Assembly (NCBI GenBank): GCA_022837205.1
Contig: JALHEL010000124.1
Location: 1-5,954, forward strand
Length of the DNA stretch: 5,954 nucleotides
Direction: 5' to 3'
Source of the DNA: Leptolinea sp.
Lineage (GTDB): Bacteria; Chloroflexota; Anaerolineae; Anaerolineales; Anaerolineaceae
The notes below the pieces were generated by a model. It ran no database searches. It was given only the letters and a program-made list of their open reading frames with translations, and had not been told where the DNA came from. This document shows, piece by piece, positions 1-5,206 of the stretch (positions within the stretch are counted from its first letter, which is position 1; each line of letters starts with the position of its first letter). A program made the translations under genes and the position numbers.

Positions 1-213
1 TCCATTTATGAAATTCCGGTTTTACCCGGCTGGATCAACAAGGCGATTGAGACTTTGGATGTTCGAAATAAATATAACGTGAATATTATTGCTATAAAAA
101 GCGAGAATTATTTGAATCCCAATCCGAGTCCCAAGTATGTATTTAAAGAAGGCGATCACATTATTGTTATCGGCAGTTCAAAAAACGTTTTTACGTTAGT
201 GGGAAAAAAATAA
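1..213 (+). CDS. ktrA: KtrA-like RCK potassium-channel regulatory subunit, C-terminal fragment (5' end outside window)
   Basis: Frame 1 is open from the first base to TAA at 211-213 and encodes 70 residues. The sequence matches the end of KtrA/TrkA proteins: a stretch reading LDVRNKYNVNIIAIK, then NPNPSP, then FKEGDHIIVIG. These are the beta-alpha-beta elements of an RCK_C (TrkA_C) domain and resemble the tail of Bacillus subtilis KtrA as I remember it. Family knowledge: KtrA forms a cytoplasmic octameric ring that binds nucleotides (and often c-di-AMP in the RCK_C domain) and gates the KtrB potassium channel. The N-terminal Rossmann domain is outside the window, so another protein with a C-terminal RCK_C domain remains possible. 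A terminator follows 9 bases after the stop, so this is the last gene of its unit; KtrB or TrkH would be expected upstream. Confidence 0.8.
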   Translation, partial: SIYEIPVLPGWINKAIETLDVRNKYNVNIIAIKSENYLNPNPSPKYVFKEGDHIIVIGSSKNVFTLVGKK

Positions 214-222
214 TTCTCATCT

Positions 223-248
223 GTCGGGATATTTATTTCCCGACTTTT
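223..248 (+). terminator. Intrinsic terminator after the ktrA-like gene
   Basis: A perfect 7-bp stem (GTCGGGA at 223-229 with TCCCGAC at 238-244) closes an 8-nt AT-rich loop and is followed by TTTTGT. It sits 9 bases after the stop codon and separates the KtrA-like gene from the KimA unit. Confidence 0.8.
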
Positions 249-277
249 GTCGATCTGTTCATCCTGTGAAGAATTTG

Positions 278-303
278 TCCCGTTCGGATTTTCCTAAACG
301 GGA
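278..303 (+). other. Second hairpin in the ktrA-kimA intergenic region
   Basis: TCCCGTT (278-284) pairs perfectly with AACGGGA (297-303) across a 12-nt loop. No T-run follows on the + strand, so it is not a convincing intrinsic terminator by itself. It lies about 30 bp upstream of the putative kimA -35 box. It could be a back-up transcript end for the upstream unit or an operator; the sequence does not decide. Confidence 0.4.
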
Positions 304-332
304 TAAATAAAGATTCACTGGATTATTCGATT

Positions 333-363
333 TTGTCATTTAAGCGGTTCCCTATTGTATAAT
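333..363 (+). promoter_or_regulatory. Putative sigma-70/A promoter of the kimA-RCK-RCK unit
   Basis: A perfect TATAAT (358-363) lies 19 bp downstream of TTGTCA (333-338). The -10 box is excellent and the spacer slightly long. Expected transcription start is near 370, giving a short 5' UTR of about 35 nt before the ATG at 404. This is too short for a c-di-AMP (ydaO) riboswitch, and none is visible. Confidence 0.6.
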
Positions 364-374
364 TGACTCCTGCT

Positions 375-386
375 TAAGGATCCTTA
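375..386. promoter_or_regulatory. 12-bp perfect palindrome in the kimA 5' UTR, possible operator
   Basis: TAAGGATCCTTA is a perfect 12-bp inverted repeat just downstream of the expected transcription start and just upstream of the GAGGA Shine-Dalgarno (390-394). The position would suit a repressor site. It could equally be chance: it has no spacer and is only one site. Confidence 0.3.
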
Positions 387-403
387 TTTGAGGAATTAAA
401 AGC

Positions 404-2356
404 ATGGATGATCATAATCTTATGGAAGAAGATAATTTATTCCATAAAAAATCCGATTACAAACCTTCCCGTTCCATCACCACAATTTTGATCGGGAAAC
501 CTCTCGAAACAGCTGAACAGGAACACCAAACCATTAATAAAATCATCGGATTGGCGGTTTTCGCTTCGGATGCTCTGTCATCAATGGCATACAGCACTCA
601 AGAGATGATGTTAATTCTCGCCGCAGCCGGTACGGCAGCTTTCGGCTATGTGATTCCGTTGACACTCTGTATTGTTTTGTTATTGGTGATCTTGACGATT
701 TCCTATGAGCAAACGATTCATGCTTATCCGAACGGCGGCGGAGCCTATATTGTGGCGCGTGACAATTTAGGCGACTATCCGGCGATGACCGCGGCAGCGG
801 CTCTGTTGACCGATTACATTCTTACGGTAGCGGTTTCCATTTCTTCCGGGGTTGCTCAGTTTACTTCGGTATTTCCGAATCTTTACCCGAACCGCGTAAT
901 TATCGCGGTTTGCTTGGTACTTTTGGTGATGGTAATCAATTTGCGCGGGGTTAAGGAATCGGGGATTACTTTTGCGATCCCGACGTATATATTCCTGGTT
1001 TCGATGGGCGTTATGGTGATCATCGGATTAATCCAGTATTTTACCGGTTCTCTGGGTCAGGTTGTGAACCCTCCCGCCTTACAGCATGACGGTCCGTTTG
1101 TTGCGATTTCGACTTTCCTGATTTTAAAAGCTTTCGCGAGCGGAACAACCGCTTTGACCGGTGTGGAAGCGATTTCGAACGGTATTACAGCGTTTAAAGA
1201 ACCGCGGACGAAGAACGCCGGCCAAGCATTAATGATGATGTCTGTCATTTTGGGAACACTCCTGATGGGAGTCTCCTTTTTGACCGTCAAAACCGGTGTT
1301 ATTCCCTCCGAAATGGAAGCAAATATCTCCCAGGTTGCAAGGACGATCTATCATTCAAAAGGAATCCCTTACCTGATAACGGTCGCTTCGACGATGATTA
1401 TTCTGGTAATGGCTGCCAATACCGCTTTCGCGGATTATCCGAGACTCAGCGCCATGCTGGGACGGGATGGTTTTTTGCCGCGGCGGTTTGCATGGCGCGG
1501 ATCTCGCCTGGTTTTTTCCACGGGCATTATGTTTTTGGCGGGAATGGCGATTTTATTGATTGTGGTATTCCAAGCCAGTGTGAACCGGTTGATCCCGCTT
1601 TATGCGGTCGGTGTTTTTGTTTCCTTTACACTTTCGCAATTTGGGATGGCGAAACGGTGGCACAGAGTCGGAAAATTGAAAGAGGGCGAAGAGCTGAAAA
1701 GTCACGGTTCGACGATCAGCTACGATAAAAATTGGCATTTCAAAATGTTTGCCAACGCCATCGGAGCATTCTGCACACTGGTGATTTCATTAATTTTCGG
1801 AATTACAAAATTTACCAGCGGCGCTTGGTTCGTTTTGGTCTTAACCCCTTTCATGGTTTTTATTTTTTCCAGAATCCATAAGCATTATGCCAAAGTAGCT
1901 TATAAACTGTCTCTTAAAAAAGGAGAAAAAACAGGTACTCAAATTGTTCGCCATCGGGTTTTATTACTGGTAAGCGGTGTCCATCAAGGAACTTTGAAAG
2001 CCCTGCGATATGCTCGGACGATTTCGGACGACATCACCGCGGTTCATGTCGCAGTGGATCCGGAAGAAGCCGAAAAAGTCATGAAAGGTTGGCAGGAATG
2101 GGGAGACGGATATCGGATTACCTTCCTGGAATCACCTTATCGGGTCTTGATTGAGCCGTTGGTCGGGTACATTGAATCTCTGCTGAAAAAGCTGAATCCC
2201 AACGAATTAATTACGATTGTTGTTCCGCAATTTGTCAGTCGCGATCCGGCGGTTTCCATCTTGCATGCCCGAGCGGCGGATACTCTTCGAAAAGCTTTGA
2301 TCCATTATCAAAATGTGGTGATTATCGAAGTACCTTATAATATTGATGAACTATAG
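404..2356 (+). CDS. kimA: KimA-type potassium importer (APC superfamily)
   Basis: This 650-residue protein has about 12 hydrophobic segments with a LeuT-like arrangement (residues ~45-500), then a soluble C-terminal alpha/beta domain (~505-650). It aligns well with B. subtilis KimA (YdaO), a proton-coupled high-affinity K+ importer inhibited by c-di-AMP, as I recall that sequence. Shared stretches are LIGKPL (29-34), ASDALSSMAY (54-63), YPNGGGAYIV (108-117), DYILTVAVSIS (137-147), TGVEAISN (252-259) and IPLYAVGVF (around Tyr400). Residues reported to line the KimA K+ site appear conserved: Asp56, Tyr63, Asp137, Thr141, Ser145, Thr252, Glu255 and Tyr400. The ATG at 404 has a GAGGA Shine-Dalgarno 9 nt upstream; it gives an acidic N-terminal extension of about 20 residues compared with KimA, and ATG at 422 is an alternative start. 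Two RCK genes follow, 30 bp after the stop, apparently in the same operon. The K+ role is strongly supported by homology; c-di-AMP control is inferred. Confidence 0.88.
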   Translation: MDDHNLMEEDNLFHKKSDYKPSRSITTILIGKPLETAEQEHQTINKIIGLAVFASDALSSMAYSTQEMMLILAAAGTAAFGYVIPLTLCIVLLLVILTISYEQTIHAYPNGGGAYIVARDNLGDYPAMTAAAALLTDYILTVAVSISSGVAQFTSVFPNLYPNRVIIAVCLVLLVMVINLRGVKESGITFAIPTYIFLVSMGVMVIIGLIQYFTGSLGQVVNPPALQHDGPFVAISTFLILKAFASGTTALTGVEAISNGITAFKEPRTKNAGQALMMMSVILGTLLMGVSFLTVKTGVIPSEMEANISQVARTIYHSKGIPYLITVASTMIILVMAANTAFADYPRLSAMLGRDGFLPRRFAWRGSRLVFSTGIMFLAGMAILLIVVFQASVNRLIPLYAVGVFVSFTLSQFGMAKRWHRVGKLKEGEELKSHGSTISYDKNWHFKMFANAIGAFCTLVISLIFGITKFTSGAWFVLVLTPFMVFIFSRIHKHYAKVAYKLSLKKGEKTGTQIVRHRVLLLVSGVHQGTLKALRYARTISDDITAVHVAVDPEEAEKVMKGWQEWGDGYRITFLESPYRVLIEPLVGYIESLLKKLNPNELITIVVPQFVSRDPAVSILHARAADTLRKALIHYQNVVIIEVPYNIDEL

Positions 2357-2386
2357 ATTATTCCTTCGGAGGAGAGAGATTTTTTC

Positions 2387-3058
2387 ATGAATGTCATTGT
2401 GATCGGCTGCGGAAAATTTGGGACAAGCATTGCCTCGGAACTTGAGCATGCGGGTTATGACGTTGTAGTCGTCGATAAGGATTATCAAAGTTTTGCGGAT
2501 TTGCCGGATTCCTTTCACGGACGACGGATTAATGGCGATGCCATGGATCTTGAGGTCTTGGAACGGGCAAAAGTGAAAGATGCCGATGCCGTAATTCTGA
2601 CTTCGCAAGACGATACGACGAATTTGGTTCTGGCTCATATGTTCAAAAATCATTTTAATATCGAAAATGTCATCTCTCTGAATACCGATCCCGAGTTTCG
2701 TTTCTACTATGATATGACGGGAAATAACACCATTTCAATGGTATCGTGGGGAACTCTCAAGATCGAAGAAATTCTGATGAAAAAATCCAAACCGTCCGAT
2801 GATTCGATTGAAACCACGCCGATCGAAATTTTTAATGTTGTTTTGCCCGATATCGGAAGACCATACTCGGCGATCGAGTTGCAAAAAGTTCCCGGAAGCA
2901 TCATTTTTGCGATTACACATGATCATATTACGTCGAAATTTTTAGATAAGACCGAAGTAAAACCGGGAGATATTCTTCATATGAGCTCCACCATGGAGGG
3001 ATTGCGTAATTTCTATGATTATCTTGATCAGGCGGCTCAAAAGGAGAAATCCGAATGA
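2387..3058 (+). CDS. TrkA/RCK-domain potassium transport regulatory protein (canonical nucleotide-binding loop)
   Basis: This is a 223-residue protein of the usual length for a single RCK unit. Residues 1-~120 form a Rossmann-type RCK_N domain: beta strand NVIVIG, the loop G7-C-G-K-F-G12 (GxGxxG), and acidic Asp30 at the end of beta 2, typical of NAD(H)-binding RCK proteins. The segment GDAMDLEVLERAKVKDADAV matches the TrkA family. Residues ~140-215 form an RCK_C domain (TEVKPGDILHM near its end). Such proteins sit on the cytoplasmic face and gate TrkH/KtrB-type channels in response to nucleotides or c-di-AMP. The ATG at 2387 has a strong GGAGGAG at 2368-2374, spaced 12 nt. The gene starts 30 bp after the permease stop, and its TGA overlaps the next gene's ATG, implying translational coupling. 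Its partner is not proven: it could be the adjacent permease or a channel elsewhere. Confidence 0.85.
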   Translation: MNVIVIGCGKFGTSIASELEHAGYDVVVVDKDYQSFADLPDSFHGRRINGDAMDLEVLERAKVKDADAVILTSQDDTTNLVLAHMFKNHFNIENVISLNTDPEFRFYYDMTGNNTISMVSWGTLKIEEILMKKSKPSDDSIETTPIEIFNVVLPDIGRPYSAIELQKVPGSIIFAITHDHITSKFLDKTEVKPGDILHMSSTMEGLRNFYDYLDQAAQKEKSE

Positions 3059-3729
3059 ATATATTAATCGCTTCAGCCGGCAGGACCTCATCTCAATTGG
3101 CGAAAGTGCTATTAAAACAAAATCATAACGTATCTGTGATCGAATCACGCGCGGAAGTTTTGCAATATGTTCATAAGGAATTGCCCACCGATGCTATTTT
3201 TGAAGGGGAAATATTAGATCCGGACACGCTTGAACAAGCCGGAATCAAGGATGCGAATGTTTTGGTGGCAAGTACGGATGATGATAAAGTCAATTTGTTG
3301 CTTTGCTACATCGCTAAGGAACGTTATAACGTTCCTCGGACCATTGCGCGGGTAAATAACTCCAAACATGCCTGGCTGTTCGACGAAAAATTTCATGTCG
3401 ATTATGCCTTGGATCAGGCGACCATTTTCTCCATGATGATTGAGGAGGAAATTTCGGCCGGTCATATGATGGTACTGCTTCAACTCGGCAAAGGCGATTT
3501 TTCATTGGTTAAGGAAGTTATTCCGGCCGATTCTTCGGTGATCGGAAAGAAAATAATGGACTTGAATTTGGAAAGCGTGATCGCTGCCATTATTCGAAAT
3601 GGAAATGTGATTCCCCCTCACGGTGATACGGTTTTTATGGAGAAGGATGAAGTAATTGCCTTGACCGATCGGGAAGGTTTGAATCAATTACGCAATTTGT
3701 TCAGTTCACAATCGATCGACAGGAAATAA
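3055..3729 (+). CDS. Second TrkA/RCK-domain protein with degenerate glycine loop
   Basis: This is a 224-residue RCK protein paralogous to the gene before it, which it overlaps by ATGA (3055-3058). An AAGGAG Shine-Dalgarno (3041-3046) lies within the upstream gene. RCK_N spans about 1-120, with the usual GEILDPDTLEQAGIKDANVLVASTDDD pattern split over residues ~51-77. The loop that is normally GxGxxG reads S7-A-G-R-T-S12, so only the middle glycine survives; Glu30 stands at the end of beta 2. RCK_C covers about 138-215 and includes the hallmark NVIPPHGDT followed by KDEVIAL. Canonical NAD binding may therefore be weakened, while the C-terminal ligand domain looks intact. The pairing of a canonical and a non-canonical RCK protein suggests a mixed ring or specialisation of the two subunits. 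This is inference. Confidence 0.82.
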   Translation: MNILIASAGRTSSQLAKVLLKQNHNVSVIESRAEVLQYVHKELPTDAIFEGEILDPDTLEQAGIKDANVLVASTDDDKVNLLLCYIAKERYNVPRTIARVNNSKHAWLFDEKFHVDYALDQATIFSMMIEEEISAGHMMVLLQLGKGDFSLVKEVIPADSSVIGKKIMDLNLESVIAAIIRNGNVIPPHGDTVFMEKDEVIALTDREGLNQLRNLFSSQSIDRK

Positions 3730-3742
3730 GCGATTGCTATGG

Positions 3743-3769
3743 TCATGTCATTAAGCATGTCATGATTTT
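3743..3769 (+). terminator. Weak candidate terminator after the RCK pair
   Basis: TCATG (3743-3747) pairs with CATGA (3761-3765). After a T-T mismatch, CAT (3749-3751) pairs with ATG (3757-3759) around a 5-nt loop, and TTTT follows at 3766-3769. The stem is interrupted and AT-rich, so it may be inefficient. It is placed correctly, 13 bases after the stop and before the next promoter. Confidence 0.4.
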
Positions 3770-3780
3770 CAAAATAAGGG

Positions 3781-3810
3781 TTGAAAACGAAAACGGAATC
3801 ATGTTATAAA
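3781..3810 (+). promoter_or_regulatory. Promoter of Phe-attenuated unit 1, TG-extended -10
   Basis: TTGAAA (3781-3786), an 18-bp spacer, then TATAAA (3805-3810) preceded by TGT, giving an extended -10 (TGnTATAAA). Promoter 2 (5036-5065) has the same 18-bp spacer, the same TGn extension and the same 6-nt gap from -10 to leader ATG, which argues against coincidence. The expected start is at or next to 3817, the A of the leader AUG. Confidence 0.75.
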
Positions 3811-3816
3811 ATGGGT

Positions 3817-3897
3817 ATGCAAAATATTCACTCGTTTTTCTTCTTTTTCTTTTTTGCCACACCTCACAAAGTTGTGCAGCGTGAATTTTTTGCATAA
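3817..3897 (+). CDS. Phenylalanine attenuation leader peptide (26 aa)
   Basis: This short ORF, ATG 3817 to TAA 3895-3897, encodes MQNIHS, then seven consecutive Phe (codons 7-13), then ATPHKVVQREFFA. The Phe run uses a mix of TTT and TTC (TTT TTC TTC TTT TTC TTT TTT), so it is not a simple homopolymer. The design recalls enterobacterial pheL, but I see no homology beyond Phe richness. Translation is the regulatory act: scarcity of charged tRNA-Phe should stall the ribosome on codons 7-13, leaving 3871-3879 free to form the antiterminator. No Shine-Dalgarno is visible; the promoter predicts a transcript starting at or very near the AUG. An in-frame ATG at 3811 lies upstream of the expected transcript start. 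The C-terminal part (PH-x-V...RE-x-FA) is shared with the Tyr leader at 5072-5158, where it overlaps the RNA-pairing segments. Confidence 0.85.
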   Translation: MQNIHSFFFFFFFATPHKVVQREFFA

Positions 3898-3931
3898 ATC
3901 AATCCGGTAGCAAAAAGACCTCCTGCACAAC
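3871..3931 (+). promoter_or_regulatory. Antiterminator structure of the Phe attenuator
   Basis: GTTGTGCAG (3871-3879, inside leader codons 19-21) is perfectly complementary to CTGCACAAC (3923-3931), which is the top of the terminator's left arm, its whole loop and the first base of its right arm. A second helix, TTTTTGC (3887-3893) with GCAAAAA (3910-3916), nests inside and also sequesters the base of the terminator's left arm. The two folds are mutually exclusive with the terminator. Segment 3871-3879 begins 15 nt after the last Phe codon, just beyond a stalled ribosome. A small alternative hairpin, CACA (3865-3868) with TGTG (3873-3876), could act as the protector that favours termination. 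Confidence 0.8.
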
Positions 3932-3949
3932 AGGAGGTCTTTTTATTTT
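3912..3949 (+). terminator. Attenuator (intrinsic terminator) of the Phe unit
   Basis: A perfect 14-bp stem, 3912-3925 with 3931-3944 (core GACCTCCTG / CAGGAGGTC), closes the 5-nt loop CACAA and runs into TTTTTATTTT. It lies between the leader stop and the AGGAG Shine-Dalgarno (3957-3961) of the binding-protein gene, so transcription must pass it to reach that gene. Confidence 0.93.
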
Positions 3950-3968
3950 ATGGTTCAGGAGTCATACA

Positions 3969-4949
3969 ATGAAAAAAATATCTGTGTCGGTTCTTTTATT
4001 CATCATGATTATGTCTGTTTTGATCGTTCATCCCGTAACGGCTGAAGATGACATAATCGAAATCGGTGTGTTGCAATTGGTTGAACACGCATCACTTGAT
4101 GCGGCTTACCGGGGATTTGTCGATGCTCTCAAGGAAGCCGGTTATGAGGATGGGGTCAACATCAAAATCGATTATCAAAATGCTCAGGGGGATCAAGCCA
4201 ATCTGATGACGATTAGCGAACGGTTTGTGAAAAATCAGGTGGATTTGATTTTAGCCATTGCCACCCCCGCCGCGCAGTCCGTTGCTTCCGCGACTACGGA
4301 CATTCCGATTCTGTTCACCGCTGTCACGGATCCGGTTGCGGCTCGGTTAGTGGAAAGCAATGAAGCTCCCGGTCTGAACGTCACCGGCACAACCGATGCC
4401 GGCCCGATCGATAAACAGCTTGAGCTGTTGAAGGAACTTTATCCCGATTTGAAAACTTTGGGAATTATTTATAATTCCTCCGAGGTGAATTCGGAAGTAC
4501 AGGCAAAACAAGCGGAAGAAATTGCGAAAAATCTCGGCTGGGAAGTCAAACTCGGCACAATCACTTCGGTAAATGATATCGAACAAGTGGCAACCTCTCT
4601 CGCGGGTAAGGTAGAAGCTTTCTATGCACCGACAGATAACACGATCGCTTCTGCCATGCCAAATCTGGCAAAAGTTGCGGAAGAACACAGTTTGCCGATC
4701 ATTGCGGGGGCTCCGGAGATGGTCGAAGCGGGCGGTTTGGCCACCGTCGGGATCGATTATTACAAATTGGGTGCACAAACCGGAAAGATGGCTGTCCGAA
4801 TCCTAAAAGGCGAAGCCAAACCGGGTGCCATGCCGGTTGAGTCTCTCAAAGATGTGGACGTTGTTTTGAATAAGGATTATGCCAAAGCGATCGGATACAG
4901 CTTCCCGCAAAGCGTGTTGGATAAGGCTACCAAGATCATCGGAGAATAA
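3969..4949 (+). CDS. ABC transporter substrate-binding protein, TrpX-like (ABC_sub_bind family), predicted phenylalanine-responsive
   Basis: This 326-residue protein belongs to the ABC_sub_bind/COG2984 (TrpX-like) family, periplasmic-binding-protein type I fold. Family stretches are IGVLQLVEHASLDAAYRGF (32-50), YQNAQGD, ATPAAQSVAS, ILFTAVTDPVAARLV, NVTGTTD, IYNSSEVNSEVQ and FYAPTDN. The length is normal. Residues 1-25 are a signal peptide (MKK, hydrophobic core, cut after V-T-A) without a lipobox; there is no cysteine in the whole protein. The protein should be exported and deliver its ligand to a membrane permease/ATPase pair not in this window. The ATG at 3969 has AGGAG 7 nt upstream. Known TrpX relatives in Bacillota are tied to tryptophan, often under T-box control. 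Here the Phe-rich leader and attenuator directly upstream point to phenylalanine. The mature part is about 87% identical (hand count over ~217 residues) to the product of the next gene. Confidence 0.88.
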   Translation: MKKISVSVLLFIMIMSVLIVHPVTAEDDIIEIGVLQLVEHASLDAAYRGFVDALKEAGYEDGVNIKIDYQNAQGDQANLMTISERFVKNQVDLILAIATPAAQSVASATTDIPILFTAVTDPVAARLVESNEAPGLNVTGTTDAGPIDKQLELLKELYPDLKTLGIIYNSSEVNSEVQAKQAEEIAKNLGWEVKLGTITSVNDIEQVATSLAGKVEAFYAPTDNTIASAMPNLAKVAEEHSLPIIAGAPEMVEAGGLATVGIDYYKLGAQTGKMAVRILKGEAKPGAMPVESLKDVDVVLNKDYAKAIGYSFPQSVLDKATKIIGE

Positions 4950-4962
4950 GAATGAGAGATGA

Positions 4963-5004
4963 TTTGAGATGATGATTACCGATTTCGGCAATCATCATCT
5001 CAAA
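4963..5004 (+). other. Long hairpin between the two binding-protein units
   Basis: A perfect 15-bp stem (4963-4977 with 4990-5004, core GAGATGATGATT / AATCATCATCTC) continues after one mismatch into CCG/CGG (4979-4981 with 4986-4988) around an ATTT loop. The + strand continues with AAA rather than T, so it lacks the U-tract of an intrinsic terminator in either direction. It begins 13 bases after the stop of the first binding-protein gene and ends 31 bases before promoter 2. It may stabilise the 3' end of the first mRNA or act as a weak or factor-dependent stop. Confidence 0.6.
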
Positions 5005-5035
5005 AAATGGATGTCATCAATTTGTTAAAATCATC

Positions 5036-5065
5036 TTGCATAAAAATCGAAAAATGTGCTATAAA
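5036..5065 (+). promoter_or_regulatory. Promoter of Tyr-attenuated unit 2, TG-extended -10
   Basis: TTGCAT (5036-5041), an 18-bp spacer, then TATAAA (5060-5065) preceded by TGC. The geometry is the same as promoter 1: 18-bp spacer, TGn extension, six bases (5066-5071) to the leader ATG. The expected start is at or next to 5072. The second binding-protein gene therefore has its own promoter rather than depending on read-through. Confidence 0.75.
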
Positions 5066-5071
5066 AAAGCC

Positions 5072-5158
5072 ATGCAAAAAACGAATCGTTCCTATTATTT
5101 TTACGGTTATTATTACGGAAAATCACCCCATTCGGTGTGGCGTGAAGTTTTTGCATAA
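5072..5158 (+). CDS. Tyrosine attenuation leader peptide (28 aa)
   Basis: This short ORF, ATG 5072 to TAA 5156-5158, encodes MQKTNRS, then Y-Y-F-Y-G-Y-Y-Y-G (codons 8-16), then KSPHSVWREVFA. It has six Tyr and one Phe in an eight-codon stretch, with both TAT and TAC used. It aligns with the Phe leader: MQ start, Ser just before the aromatic block, and the tail PH-x-V...RE-x-FA ending in GCA TAA. Low charged tRNA-Tyr should stall the ribosome in codons 8-15 and release 5133-5139 for antiterminator pairing. No Shine-Dalgarno is visible; the transcript is predicted to start at or beside the AUG. The single Phe codon within the block could add slight Phe sensitivity, and a lone Trp at codon 23 lies too late to work the same way. 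Confidence 0.85.
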   Translation: MQKTNRSYYFYGYYYGKSPHSVWREVFA

Positions 5159-5192
5159 ATAGAATCGTAAGCAAAAGACCTCCTGCACACCG
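5133..5192 (+). promoter_or_regulatory. Antiterminator structure of the Tyr attenuator
   Basis: CGGTGTG (5133-5139, leader codons 21-23) is perfectly complementary to CACACCG (5186-5192), the terminator loop and start of its right arm. A nested helix pairs TTTTGC (5149-5154) with GCAAAA (5171-5176), the foot of the terminator's left arm. The segment begins 16 nt after the last Tyr codon. Compared with the Phe unit, pair T3872-A3930 is replaced by G5135-C5190, a compensatory change that supports the helix. A possible protector hairpin is CACC (5124-5127) with GGTG (5134-5137). Confidence 0.8.
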
Positions 5193-5206
5193 GGAGGTCT
5201 TTTTTT
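5173..5206 (+). terminator. Attenuator (intrinsic terminator) of the Tyr unit
   Basis: The left arm 5173-5185 (AAAAGACCTCCTG) pairs with 5191-5203 (CGGGAGGTCTTTT) with one G-U wobble, around the loop CACAC. Transcript U residues run 5200-5206. The layout equals the Phe terminator: 14 bases between leader stop and stem, 5-nt loop, and a Shine-Dalgarno (AGGAG, 5218-5222) shortly after. Confidence 0.92.

Noticed and set aside
214..403. c-di-AMP (ydaO-type) riboswitch in front of the kimA-like gene
   Set aside because: The region holds two short hairpins, then a promoter with an expected start near 370. The transcribed leader is about 35 nt, far too short, and no ydaO core sequences are visible.
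1492..1728. 78-codon + strand frame inside the kimA-like gene
   Set aside because: It is an out-of-frame shadow of conserved transmembrane coding sequence with no convincing start signal and no recognisable product.
3811..3816. Upstream in-frame ATG (ATG GGT) as the start of the Phe leader peptide
   Set aside because: It lies between the -10 box and the expected transcription start, and the second cassette has no equivalent; ATG 3817 is the one conserved in position.
3835..3855. The pyrimidine run as a simple-sequence artefact rather than coding
   Set aside because: It mixes TTT and TTC in frame, lies in an ORF with ATG and TAA placed as in the second leader, and the corresponding block in the paralogous cassette is Tyr codons, not a pyrimidine run.
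3811..3968. T-box riboswitch upstream of the first binding-protein gene, as usual for TrpX-type genes
   Set aside because: There is no AGGGTGGNACCGCG-like T-box motif and no room for a specifier stem. The region is filled by the Phe-rich ORF and the terminator.
4347..4778. 143-codon open frame on the minus strand inside the first binding-protein gene
   Set aside because: It is antisense to a gene with clear family homology, it has no recognisable domain, and its cysteine- and arginine-rich composition looks like a shadow frame.
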